A stretch of DNA of 8,192 nucleotides from Mycobacteriaceae bacterium (GTDB lineage Bacteria > Actinomycetota > Actinomycetes > Mycobacteriales > Mycobacteriaceae), in assembly GCA_019242135.1 (NCBI GenBank), contig JAFAWC010000521.1, forward strand, positions 1 through 8,192, read 5' to 3'. Numbering within the stretch: position 1 is the stretch's first letter; every line of letters begins with the position of its first letter. Below are positions 1 through 7,282 of this stretch, in pieces. The notes beneath the pieces were generated by a model that worked only from the letters and a program-made list of their open reading frames with translations, was not told the origin of the DNA and made no database searches. The translations under genes and the position numbers were made by a program.

Positions 1-592
1 CACGCTCGGCGGTGACGTCGTGAGACTGACCGGGCGCGTGCGGTTTTGCGGACCCGGCGGTGACGCGGAACTGCTCGGCCTGTACTTTGCCGACGACGGC
101 CAGCATTTCGAGTCGCGGCTGCTGATCGACCATGCCGAACCGAACTGCCGCTCCAGTGTGCTGTACAAAGGCGCGCTGCAAGGAGATCCGGAGTCATCGA
201 AACCCGACGCGCACAGCGTCTGGGTCGGCGACGTGTTGATCCGTGCCAACGCCACCGGCACCGACACCTTTGAGGTGAACCGTAACCTGGTGCTCACAGA
301 CAGTGCCCGCGCGGACTCCGTGCCCAATCTGGAGATCGAGACCGGCGAGATCATCGGCGCCGGACACGCCAGCGCCACAGGGCGTTTCGACGATGAACAG
401 GTCTTCTATCTGCGGTGTCGCGGGATCCCGGAGGACCAGGCCCGCCGGCTGATCGTGCGCGGGTTCTTCAACGAGCTCATCGCCAAGATCACCGTGCCCG
501 CCATCCGGGAACGCCTCACCGACGCCGTTGAACAAGAGCTCGCGCTCACCCAATCCATTAAGCAAGCCACTGTAGGAAGCAGCGACGGATAA
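1..592 (+). CDS. sufD: SufD, Fe-S cluster scaffold subunit (3' part only)
   Basis: SufD is a subunit of the cytoplasmic SufBCD complex that builds iron-sulfur clusters on an ATP-driven scaffold. Only the C-terminal 196 residues are visible. The reading frame is open from base 2, so the first possible start (GTG at 20) is internal and the true start lies upstream; family members are roughly twice this length. The fragment shows the right-handed beta-helix style of SufB/SufD proteins. The conserved C-terminal block has a histidine in GAGHASATGR (codon 365-367), which I align with E. coli SufD His360 at the SufB-SufD interface. It is followed by FDDEQVFYL and RGFFNELI, the helical tail that contacts SufC. 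The usual FYLRSRG motif reads FYLRCRG here, a Ser to Cys change. The stop lies 3 nt before sufC, so the two are co-transcribed. Identification is by motif and by operon order. Confidence 0.96.
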   Translation, partial: TLGGDVVRLTGRVRFCGPGGDAELLGLYFADDGQHFESRLLIDHAEPNCRSSVLYKGALQGDPESSKPDAHSVWVGDVLIRANATGTDTFEVNRNLVLTDSARADSVPNLEIETGEIIGAGHASATGRFDDEQVFYLRCRGIPEDQARRLIVRGFFNELIAKITVPAIRERLTDAVEQELALTQSIKQATVGSSDG

Positions 593-595
593 CAA

Positions 596-2625
<2,030 letters not shown>

Positions 2626-2628
2626 GCC

Positions 2629-3096
2629 TTGCGCCTGGAACAGATCTACCAGGAAGTGATCCTCGATCACTACAAGCACCCGCATCATCGTGGGCTGCGT
2701 GAGCCGTACGGCGCGGAGGTGTATCACGTCAACCCGATCTGCGGTGACGAGGTGAGACTTCGGGTGGCGCTGAGCGACGACGGGGAGCGGGTGGCCGACG
2801 TTTCCTATGAAGGTCTGGGTTGCTCGATCAGCCAGGCGTCGACCTCGGTGCTCACCGATCAGGTGATCGGCGTGACGGTGGGGGATGCACTGAAGACGGT
2901 CGCGGCGTTCACAGAGATGGTGTCGTCGCGCGGCACAATCGAGGGAGACGAAGACGTCATCGGCGATGGGATCGCGTTCGCCGGTGTCTCGAAGTACCCG
3001 GCGCGGGTCAAGTGCGCGTTGCTGGGTTGGATGGCGTTCAAAGATGCGGTGGCACAGGCATCCCGCAGCGAGAGCTTGGTGGAGGAAGGCAGATGA
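2629..3096 (+). CDS. sufU: SufU, zinc-dependent sulfurtransferase of the SUF system
   Basis: SufU accepts persulfide sulfur from SufS in Gram-positive-type SUF systems and stimulates the desulfurase. The protein has 155 residues with an IscU-like fold. Predicted zinc ligands are Cys38 and Asp40 (NPICGDE), Cys65 (GLGCSIS) and Cys129 (VKCALLGW). The second and third cysteines are 64 residues apart, about 20 more than in IscU; this insertion is the hallmark of SufU and argues against an IscU scaffold. The start is TTG at 2629, chosen because the family-conserved LEQIYQ begins at residue 3, an in-frame stop lies two codons upstream, and the next start codon (GTG 2656) would remove that block. No good ribosome binding site is seen, so reinitiation after the sufS stop is likely. 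The last bases overlap the sufT start as ATGA. Confidence 0.96.
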   Translation: MRLEQIYQEVILDHYKHPHHRGLREPYGAEVYHVNPICGDEVRLRVALSDDGERVADVSYEGLGCSISQASTSVLTDQVIGVTVGDALKTVAAFTEMVSSRGTIEGDEDVIGDGIAFAGVSKYPARVKCALLGWMAFKDAVAQASRSESLVEEGR

Positions 3097-3485
3097 GCGA
3101 CACGGCACCCGCGGGCAACAGCGAAGCGAGTCGGGATACGGCGGAGTTGGGTCAACCGGATGAGGAACTGCTCGCCGACGTCGAGGAGGCGATGCGTGAT
3201 GTCGTCGACCCGGAGCTCGGGATCAACGTCGTGGACCTCGGGCTGGTGTACGGGCTTAACGTCGAGCAGGGCGAGCAAGGCCCGGTCGCGCTGATCGACA
3301 TGACGCTGACATCGGCGGCGTGCCCGCTCACCGACGTCATCGAAGATCAGTCGCGTACGGCGCTCGTCGGCGCCGGTCTGGTGAACGACCTGAAGATCAA
3401 CTGGGTGTGGAATCCCCCGTGGGGGCCGGACAAGATCACCGAAGACGGGCGGGATCAGCTGCGGGCGCTCGGGTTCACCGTCTAG
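3093..3485 (+). CDS. sufT: SufT, DUF59/MIP18-family Fe-S maturation factor
   Basis: SufT is a DUF59 (MIP18-like) protein that supports maturation of iron-sulfur proteins, mainly when cluster demand is high. The protein has 130 residues: an acidic, probably flexible N-terminus (about 1-22) and then the single domain. Diagnostic motifs are DVVDPELGINVVDLGLVY (37-53) and MTLTSAACPLT (70-80), which contains the conserved Cys77, followed by WVWNPPWGPDKIT near the C-terminus. The ATG at 3093 overlaps the sufU stop by 4 nt and has GGAGGAAGG at 3081-3089 with suitable spacing. It is the last gene of the SUF run on this strand. Its 3' end overlaps the convergent lipoprotein gene by 11 bp, so there is no intergenic space for a terminator immediately after it. 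Confidence 0.95.
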   Translation: MSDTAPAGNSEASRDTAELGQPDEELLADVEEAMRDVVDPELGINVVDLGLVYGLNVEQGEQGPVALIDMTLTSAACPLTDVIEDQSRTALVGAGLVNDLKINWVWNPPWGPDKITEDGRDQLRALGFTV

Positions 3486-4173
3486 GTCCCGGGCATGTCC
3501 CGTTATCGGCCGGCGAAAGGGTGATGGTCGTCGCCTGAAGCGCGCCACTGCTGTCGTTGATGCCTTGGGCCGCCAAGCATTTGCCTTGTGTGATCGATTG
3601 AGACGTCGCCGATGCCCGTTTCTCGTAGGTGGTGTTGTTGTCGACCGTCACGTTCGACGATGACGTGCTGCCGTCGTGACTGACATTCACTACAACGGTA
3701 TTTCCGCTGACCGATGCGACGGTGCCGCGCACGGCGGTGCCCCGGGCGTTTTGCGGCGAGTTGCAGCTGTCGCTCGTGGTGATCACGATCGTGCGCGCTG
3801 GTGCGCCCTGCGCGGCGTTGTGCGGCGCCCGGGCCGTCACGCAGCTACCCGGGGTGACGTCGGTGAGCTGCGCGGGAGTGAGCTCGGCGATCTTCGTCGA
3901 CCCGGTCACATCGACGGTTGCCGCGCCGTTCTTCTGGGTGACCTGAATCGTGTTGCCCGAGACGGAGGCGACCGTTCCGGCAACGCGGTCCTTGCCGTTC
4001 GCCGCTTGCGGTGTCGGTGAGGTACCCGGGCTGGTAGGCGCGGTACTCGCGCTGGAGGTGGTGGGCGAGGTGTTCGAGTTTTTCGAGGCCGCCGAGGTCG
4101 GACTGCTCGACGATCCGCATGCGGCCACGGAGAGAGCGGTCGCTGCGGTGATAGCCAGAATGGTGTAGCGCAT
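3475..4173 (-). CDS. Putative secreted lipoprotein with two DUF5666-like repeats
   Basis: The function is unknown. The 232-residue protein begins with a short basic and hydrophobic signal (MRYTILAITAATALS) ending in the lipobox VAAC, so Cys19 should be lipidated and the protein anchored outside the cytoplasmic membrane. Residues 20-57 are a Ser/Thr/Pro linker. Two homologous modules follow: one starts GTVASVSGNTIQV (66-78) and the other GTVASVSGNTVVV (150-162), the beta-rich pattern of DUF5666. Each module ends with two cysteines at equivalent places (Cys111/Cys137 and Cys199/Cys227), suggesting one disulfide per module. The start at 4173 was chosen over the longer open frame from 4263 because it places the signal peptide at the N-terminus; no good ribosome binding site precedes it. 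It is convergent with sufT and divergent from the HNH gene, so it is transcribed alone. The family call comes from the repeat motif only. Confidence 0.85.
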   Translation of the reverse strand: MRYTILAITAATALSVAACGSSSSPTSAASKNSNTSPTTSSASTAPTSPGTSPTPQAANGKDRVAGTVASVSGNTIQVTQKNGAATVDVTGSTKIAELTPAQLTDVTPGSCVTARAPHNAAQGAPARTIVITTSDSCNSPQNARGTAVRGTVASVSGNTVVVNVSHDGSTSSSNVTVDNNTTYEKRASATSQSITQGKCLAAQGINDSSGALQATTITLSPADNGTCPGPRR

Positions 4174-4335
4174 GAATTCAAGGTGAGTGGCGAATCTGAC
4201 GATGCTCTCTGATAGCGGTATGAAGCTGCTGTGAGGAGCGTCGCTCGCGCATGGGCTTTGCACCGGAATCGGTTCACGGCACGCGCTTTACCACAGGGGA
4301 CCGACAGATTGTGTGGTTGGCTCCATTTCGAAACA

Positions 4336-4351
4336 CGGTTGTGCACAGCCG
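4336..4351. promoter_or_regulatory. Imperfect palindrome in the divergent promoter region
   Basis: CGGTTGTG/CACAGCCG is a 16-bp dyad with 7 of 8 positions matching and no spacer. It is centred about 63 bp upstream of the predicted start of the HNH gene, in the region between it and the divergent lipoprotein gene. It could be an operator for a dimeric regulator. Dyads this good are expected a few times by chance in a window this size, so this is weak evidence. Confidence 0.2.
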
Positions 4352-4394
4352 ATTTGACCTGTGGATGACCGCGGGTGGTGTCGGCGCCACGGGA

Positions 4395-4400
4395 TATTAT
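4395..4400 (+). promoter_or_regulatory. Candidate -10 element for the HNH gene
   Basis: TATTAT differs from TATAAT at one position and fits the mycobacterial TANNNT pattern. It ends 6 nt before the ATG at 4407, so a start point 7 nt downstream would fall on the A of that ATG and give a leaderless mRNA, which is common in mycobacteria. No convincing -35 lies at normal spacing; TTGACC at 4354-4359 is too far upstream at 35 nt. Confidence 0.5.
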
Positions 4401-4416
4401 TCGAATATGCGTTCGA
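4401..4416. promoter_or_regulatory. LexA (SOS) box over the start of the HNH gene
   Basis: TCGAAT-ATGC-GTTCGA matches the mycobacterial SOS box TCGAAC-N4-GTTCGA at 11 of 12 conserved positions; only the sixth base differs (T for C). The outer flanks extend it to TTCGAA...TTCGAA. It abuts the candidate -10 and covers the predicted start point and start codon, an effective place for a repressor. Several M. tuberculosis 13E12-repeat genes are known LexA targets, which fits the downstream gene. LexA binding itself is inferred. Confidence 0.82.
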
Positions 4417-5789
4417 ACATCGGGGTGGGTCCCGGCGGAGTGCGGGCCGTGCTCGAGAGATATCGCGCGGCCGTGTCCGAGCTGGTGGAGTTGCGGCTGG
4501 ACGCGTTGGAGGTGCCCGACCTGTTCGCGGTGCTTGACACGACGCAAGCCGAGCGCTGCCGGGTGCCGATGGCGGAGCACCAAGCCATCAACAGGATCGT
4601 CGAACAGGCCACCCCCGAACAGATAGGCAACTCGTTGAAGAAGGTGCTGGCCGACCGGCTTCGCATCACGCGCAGCGAAGCAGGCCGCCGGATCGCGGAC
4701 GCAGAAATGCTGGGTCCGCGGTCAGCGATGACCGGGGAGCCGTTGGCGCCACTGTGGACGGCCAGTGCGGCGGCGCAGCGGGCCGGCGAGATCAACACCG
4801 ACCATGTCCGGGAGATTCGCCGGTTCTTCACCCAGCTGCCATGTTGGGTGGATGAGGCCACCCGGGAACGCGCCGAGAGGGAGCTCGCCCAACAGGCAGC
4901 CAAGGTGCGCCCGGACGAGCTGCGGGTGCTCGCCGACAAGCTGGCCGATTGTCTGAACCCAGACGGCAATTTCTCCGACGAGGACCGGGCGCATAGGCGC
5001 GGCGTCACCATCGGGCGGCAAGGCAGCGACGGCATGAGTCCGATCACCGGCTGGCTCACCCCGGAGGCCCGCGCCGGGCTGGATGCGGTGCTGAGCAAGT
5101 GGGCGGCCCCGGCGATGTGTGATCCGGCTGATGAGTCACCCACGGTGGACGGGACTCCGTCTGAGGAGGCCGTCAATGCTGATCTGCGCAGCCAGGCCCA
5201 ACGTAACCACGATGCCCTGGCCGCAATGTGTCGCAGTGTGCTCTCGTCCGGCGAGTTGGGCAGCCATCACGGTCTGCCGGTAAGCATCGTGGTCAGCACG
5301 ACCCTGCAGGAGCTGGAGTCGGCGGCAGGCATTGGCGGCACCGGCGGCGGGACCTGGTTGTCGATGGCCGATGTGATCCGGATGGCCAGCCACGCACACC
5401 ACTACCTGCGCATCTATGACAAGCACACCAGCCGCGAGCTGTATCTGGGGAAGACAAAACGCATTGCTACGCCCGCGCAGCGAATTGTGTTGCACGCGAA
5501 GGACCGCGGTTGTACTCGCCCGGGCTGCACCGTGCCCGGATACCAATGCCAGGTGCATCACGTCGATGAATGGGCCGCACATCGCCGCACAGACATCGAC
5601 ACGCTCACTTTCGCCTGCGAGTCCGATCACCGGCTGCTCGATGAAGAGGGCTGGATTACCCGGAAAAACGCCGACGGCGTCACGGAGTGGATACCGCCGC
5701 CCCAATTCGAGTTCGGCAGGCCCCGCACCAACGGCTACTGGCATCCCGAACGGTACTTCCGGATGGACAACGAGTACGACGAGCATTAG
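4407..5789 (+). CDS. DUF222 / HNH endonuclease-domain protein (13E12-repeat family)
   Basis: This is a member of the multicopy actinobacterial 13E12-repeat family, with an N-terminal DUF222 region and a C-terminal HNH nuclease domain; its biological role is unknown. With the ATG at 4407 it has 460 residues. Residues 1-330 are the helical, charged DUF222 part. The HNH module has zinc-type cysteines Cys369 and Cys374 (CTRPGCTVPG), the HH pair His384/His385 (CQVHHVDEW), and Cys404...His408 (ACESDHRLL). The place often occupied by the central Asn of HNH holds Thr399 (DIDTLTF). The frame is open upstream to an ATG at 4251, but those 52 codons do not resemble the family and include the promoter, so the 4407 start, probably leaderless, is preferred. 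LexA control is predicted from the overlapping SOS box. The gene is complete, with no frameshift. Confidence 0.9.
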   Translation: MRSNIGVGPGGVRAVLERYRAAVSELVELRLDALEVPDLFAVLDTTQAERCRVPMAEHQAINRIVEQATPEQIGNSLKKVLADRLRITRSEAGRRIADAEMLGPRSAMTGEPLAPLWTASAAAQRAGEINTDHVREIRRFFTQLPCWVDEATRERAERELAQQAAKVRPDELRVLADKLADCLNPDGNFSDEDRAHRRGVTIGRQGSDGMSPITGWLTPEARAGLDAVLSKWAAPAMCDPADESPTVDGTPSEEAVNADLRSQAQRNHDALAAMCRSVLSSGELGSHHGLPVSIVVSTTLQELESAAGIGGTGGGTWLSMADVIRMASHAHHYLRIYDKHTSRELYLGKTKRIATPAQRIVLHAKDRGCTRPGCTVPGYQCQVHHVDEWAAHRRTDIDTLTFACESDHRLLDEEGWITRKNADGVTEWIPPPQFEFGRPRTNGYWHPERYFRMDNEYDEH

Positions 5790-5814
5790 CGGCCAGGTTT
5801 GGTGAAACCCAACG

Positions 5815-5838
5815 CTGGCTACCCCCGACGTTAGCCAG
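5815..5838 (+). terminator. Stem-loop after the HNH gene, possible weak terminator or attenuator
   Basis: CTGGCTA (5815-5821) pairs perfectly with TAGCCAG (5832-5838) across a 10-nt loop. It lies 25 nt after the HNH stop and just before the ribosome binding site of the next small gene. There is no U-tract, so it is not a canonical intrinsic terminator; it could be an attenuator, a processing site or a protein-binding site. Confidence 0.35.
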
Positions 5839-5841
5839 AGG

Positions 5842-5850
5842 GGAAGGAGG
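5842..5850 (+). promoter_or_regulatory. Strong ribosome binding site of the 43-codon gene
   Basis: GGAAGGAGG is close to the ideal anti-16S complement and sits 8 nt before the ATG at 5859. It is the best ribosome binding site in the window and is the main reason for calling the short frame downstream a gene. Confidence 0.75.
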
Positions 5851-5858
5851 CGCAGAAC

Positions 5859-5990
5859 ATGGTGACCACGACGGTAGCCCGGCACGCGCACGGCCGACGC
5901 CGGGACGGCAGCGAATGGGTTGTTCCGTTGATCCTTGCGGCGTGGGTGATCGTGCTGCTGTGCGGCTTCCTGGTAAGTGGCCTGGGATAG
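5859..5990 (+). CDS. Small single-pass membrane protein, unknown function
   Basis: I do not recognise this 43-residue protein. The N-terminal half is hydrophilic and basic (MVTTTVARHAHGRRRDGSE). It is followed by one hydrophobic segment of about 24 residues (20-43: WVVPLILAAW, VIVLLCGFLV, SGLG) that runs to the C-terminus and contains one Cys (35). By the positive-inside rule the basic N-terminus should stay in the cytoplasm, with the tail in the membrane. The start is set by the strong GGAAGGAGG ribosome binding site. It lies 69 nt after the HNH gene on the same strand and 54 nt before the thioredoxin gene, which has its own predicted promoter. It could therefore share the SOS-controlled transcript of the HNH gene, unless the stem-loop between them ends transcription. 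That it is translated is an inference from the ribosome binding site and the protein-like composition. Confidence 0.7.
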   Translation: MVTTTVARHAHGRRRDGSEWVVPLILAAWVIVLLCGFLVSGLG

Positions 5991-6007
5991 CGGCCTGGCA
6001 CAGTAAC

Positions 6008-6035
6008 GGGAACAATTCCGCAGACCACCAGCGTT
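6008..6035 (+). promoter_or_regulatory. SigH/SigE-type ECF promoter for the thioredoxin gene
   Basis: GGGAACA (6008-6014), a 17-nt spacer, then CGTT (6032-6035) matches the published mycobacterial SigH pattern (GGGAAYA, about 16-20 nt, GTT). SigE promoters look similar. The -10 ends 9 nt before the ATG at 6045, so the mRNA should have little or no leader. SigH controls thioredoxin genes during disulfide and heat stress in mycobacteria, so motif and target agree. Sigma factor use is inferred from sequence only. Confidence 0.8.
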
Positions 6036-6044
6036 GGGCTAAGC

Positions 6045-6410
6045 ATGGCGACCCGAAACCTCACCACCGATCAGTTCAGCGACGTCATCAACGACAACGA
6101 CATCGTGTTGGTGGATTTCTGGGCCTCGTGGTGCGGGCCGTGCAAGCAGTTCGCGCCGACGTTTGAGGCTTCGTCGGAAAAGCACCCCAGCGTCGTGTAC
6201 GCGAAGGTGGACACCGAGGCGGAGCAGGAACTGGCCACGCGGGCGCAGATCCGCGCCATCCCGACCCTGATGGCGTTCAAAAAGGGCACTTTGGTGTTCA
6301 ACCAGGCCGGGGCCCTGCCACCGGCCGCACTCGAGGACTTGGTGCAGCAGGTCGAGGCCCTCGACGTCGAGGCGGCGATCGCCGCACAGAACAACGGCGA
6401 ACAGCGGTAA
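6045..6410 (+). CDS. trxB1: Thioredoxin
   Basis: This is a cytoplasmic dithiol-disulfide oxidoreductase that reduces protein disulfides and is itself recycled by thioredoxin reductase. The 121-residue protein is a complete single thioredoxin domain. It has VDFWASWCGPCKQFAP with active-site Cys30 and Cys33, the conserved Asp24 buried near the active site, cis-Pro73 in RAIPTLMAF, and the C-terminal FNQAGALPPAAL block. The symbol trxB1 is given because the sequence and its place before echA12 match what I recall of M. tuberculosis Rv1471; automated annotation may call it trxA. There is no Shine-Dalgarno before the ATG. Instead an ECF promoter ends 9 nt upstream, which suggests a leaderless or nearly leaderless message induced by disulfide stress. 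EchA12 follows after 17 nt, so the two are probably co-transcribed. Confidence 0.93.
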   Translation: MATRNLTTDQFSDVINDNDIVLVDFWASWCGPCKQFAPTFEASSEKHPSVVYAKVDTEAEQELATRAQIRAIPTLMAFKKGTLVFNQAGALPPAALEDLVQQVEALDVEAAIAAQNNGEQR

Positions 6411-6427
6411 CCGCGGCACGCGATAGC

Positions 6428-7255
6428 GTGCAATCCGTGAACAACAGCTTCGTCCTCGTCGATCGCCCGCGGCCCAACATTGCGCTGGTCACACTCAACC
6501 GGCCCGAGCGGATGAACTCGATGGCGTTTGACGTGATGGTGCCGCTCAAAGAGGCCATCGAACAGATCACCTACGACAACGGCGTCCGGGTGGTCGTGCT
6601 GACCGGCGCGGGGCGGGGTTTCTCATCCGGTGCCGATCACAAATCGGCCGGGTCCGTGCCGAACATCGACGGATTGACGCGGCCGACCTTCGCGTTGCGG
6701 TCGATGCAAGTCCTCGACGACGTGATCATGGGGTTGCGGCGGATGCACCAGCCCGTGATCGCCGCTGTCAACGGACCGGCGATCGGAGGCGGGCTGTGTC
6801 TGGCCCTGGCCGCCGATATCCGGGTCGCGTCCGACGGGGCGTACTTTCGCGCCGCCGGCATCAACAACGGCCTCACCGGAAGCGAACTCGGACTCAGCTA
6901 TTTGTTACCGCGCGCGATCGGGGCCTCACGGGCCTTCGAGATCATGCTGACCGGCCGCGACGTCGACGCCGACGAGGCCCAACGGATCGGGCTGGTGTCG
7001 CGGACCGTGCCCGCCGACGAGTTGCTGGAGACGTGTTTTCAGGTCGGCGAGCAGATCGCCGCGTTCTCGCGGCCGGGTGTGGAGTTGACCAAGCGCACGC
7101 TGTGGACGAGTTTGGACGCCGGTACCCTGGAGGGGCACATGCAGGCCGAAGGCCTCGGGCAGCTCTTCGTTCGCCTGCTCACCACCAATTTCGAAGAGGC
7201 CGTCGCTGCACGGGCCGAAAAGCGATCCCCGGTCTTCACCGACGATCGTGAATAG
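6428..7255 (+). CDS. echA12: EchA12-type enoyl-CoA hydratase/isomerase family protein (crotonase)
   Basis: This crotonase-superfamily protein has up to 275 residues and probably acts on an acyl-CoA; its substrate is unknown. The two oxyanion-hole segments are clear: GRGFSSGADH (62-71) and NGPAIGGGLCLALAADIR (115-132). The catalytic glutamates of classical enoyl-CoA hydratases are not at their usual places: GGGLC has Cys124 and FRAAGI has Gly144. Glu153 in NNGLTGSELG is the best candidate acid/base and sits where isomerase-type members carry theirs. The C-terminal GQLFVRLLTTNFEEAVAAR block is typical. Two GTG starts are possible, 6428 and 6437, neither with a good ribosome binding site; TAGCGT at 6424-6429 could act as a -10 for a leaderless start at 6437. 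The M. tuberculosis assignment (Rv1472) rests on remembered sequence similarity and on context. Confidence 0.9.
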   Translation: MQSVNNSFVLVDRPRPNIALVTLNRPERMNSMAFDVMVPLKEAIEQITYDNGVRVVVLTGAGRGFSSGADHKSAGSVPNIDGLTRPTFALRSMQVLDDVIMGLRRMHQPVIAAVNGPAIGGGLCLALAADIRVASDGAYFRAAGINNGLTGSELGLSYLLPRAIGASRAFEIMLTGRDVDADEAQRIGLVSRTVPADELLETCFQVGEQIAAFSRPGVELTKRTLWTSLDAGTLEGHMQAEGLGQLFVRLLTTNFEEAVAARAEKRSPVFTDDRE

Positions 7256-7282
7256 ATCGGCAACACCTAGAGGAGTTTGGCC

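Larger units (their letters stand above)
5808..6038. repeat. 11-bp inverted repeat flanking the small membrane-protein gene
   Basis: CCCAACGCTGG (5808-5818) is repeated exactly in inverted orientation as CCAGCGTTGGG (6028-6038). The arms bracket the 43-codon gene, and the right arm contains the CGTT of the predicted ECF promoter. No target-site duplication is seen outside the arms. An 11-bp match can occur by chance in a window of this size, so this may have no function. Confidence 0.2.

Noticed and set aside
20..592. GTG at 20 as the true start of a short gene
   Set aside because: The frame continues unbroken to the left edge and the visible protein is only the C-terminal part of SufD; the codons before 20 also fit the family.
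3486..3510. Short CGGG/CCCG inverted repeat after sufT as a terminator
   Set aside because: The stem is only 4 bp, has no U-tract and lies inside the coding region of the convergent gene.
4174..4263. Upstream extension of the lipoprotein gene on the minus strand to 4263
   Set aside because: It would bury the signal peptide and lipobox 30 residues inside the protein, which is incompatible with export as a lipoprotein.
4328..4343. Possible second LexA half-site (TCGAAA-CACG-GTTGTG)
   Set aside because: It has four mismatches to the SOS consensus, three of them in the right half, so it is unlikely to bind LexA.
4251..4406. Upstream extension of the HNH gene to ATG 4251 (52 extra codons)
   Set aside because: The extra residues do not resemble the family N-terminus and the stretch holds a -10 element and the SOS box; the start at 4407 explains the signals better.
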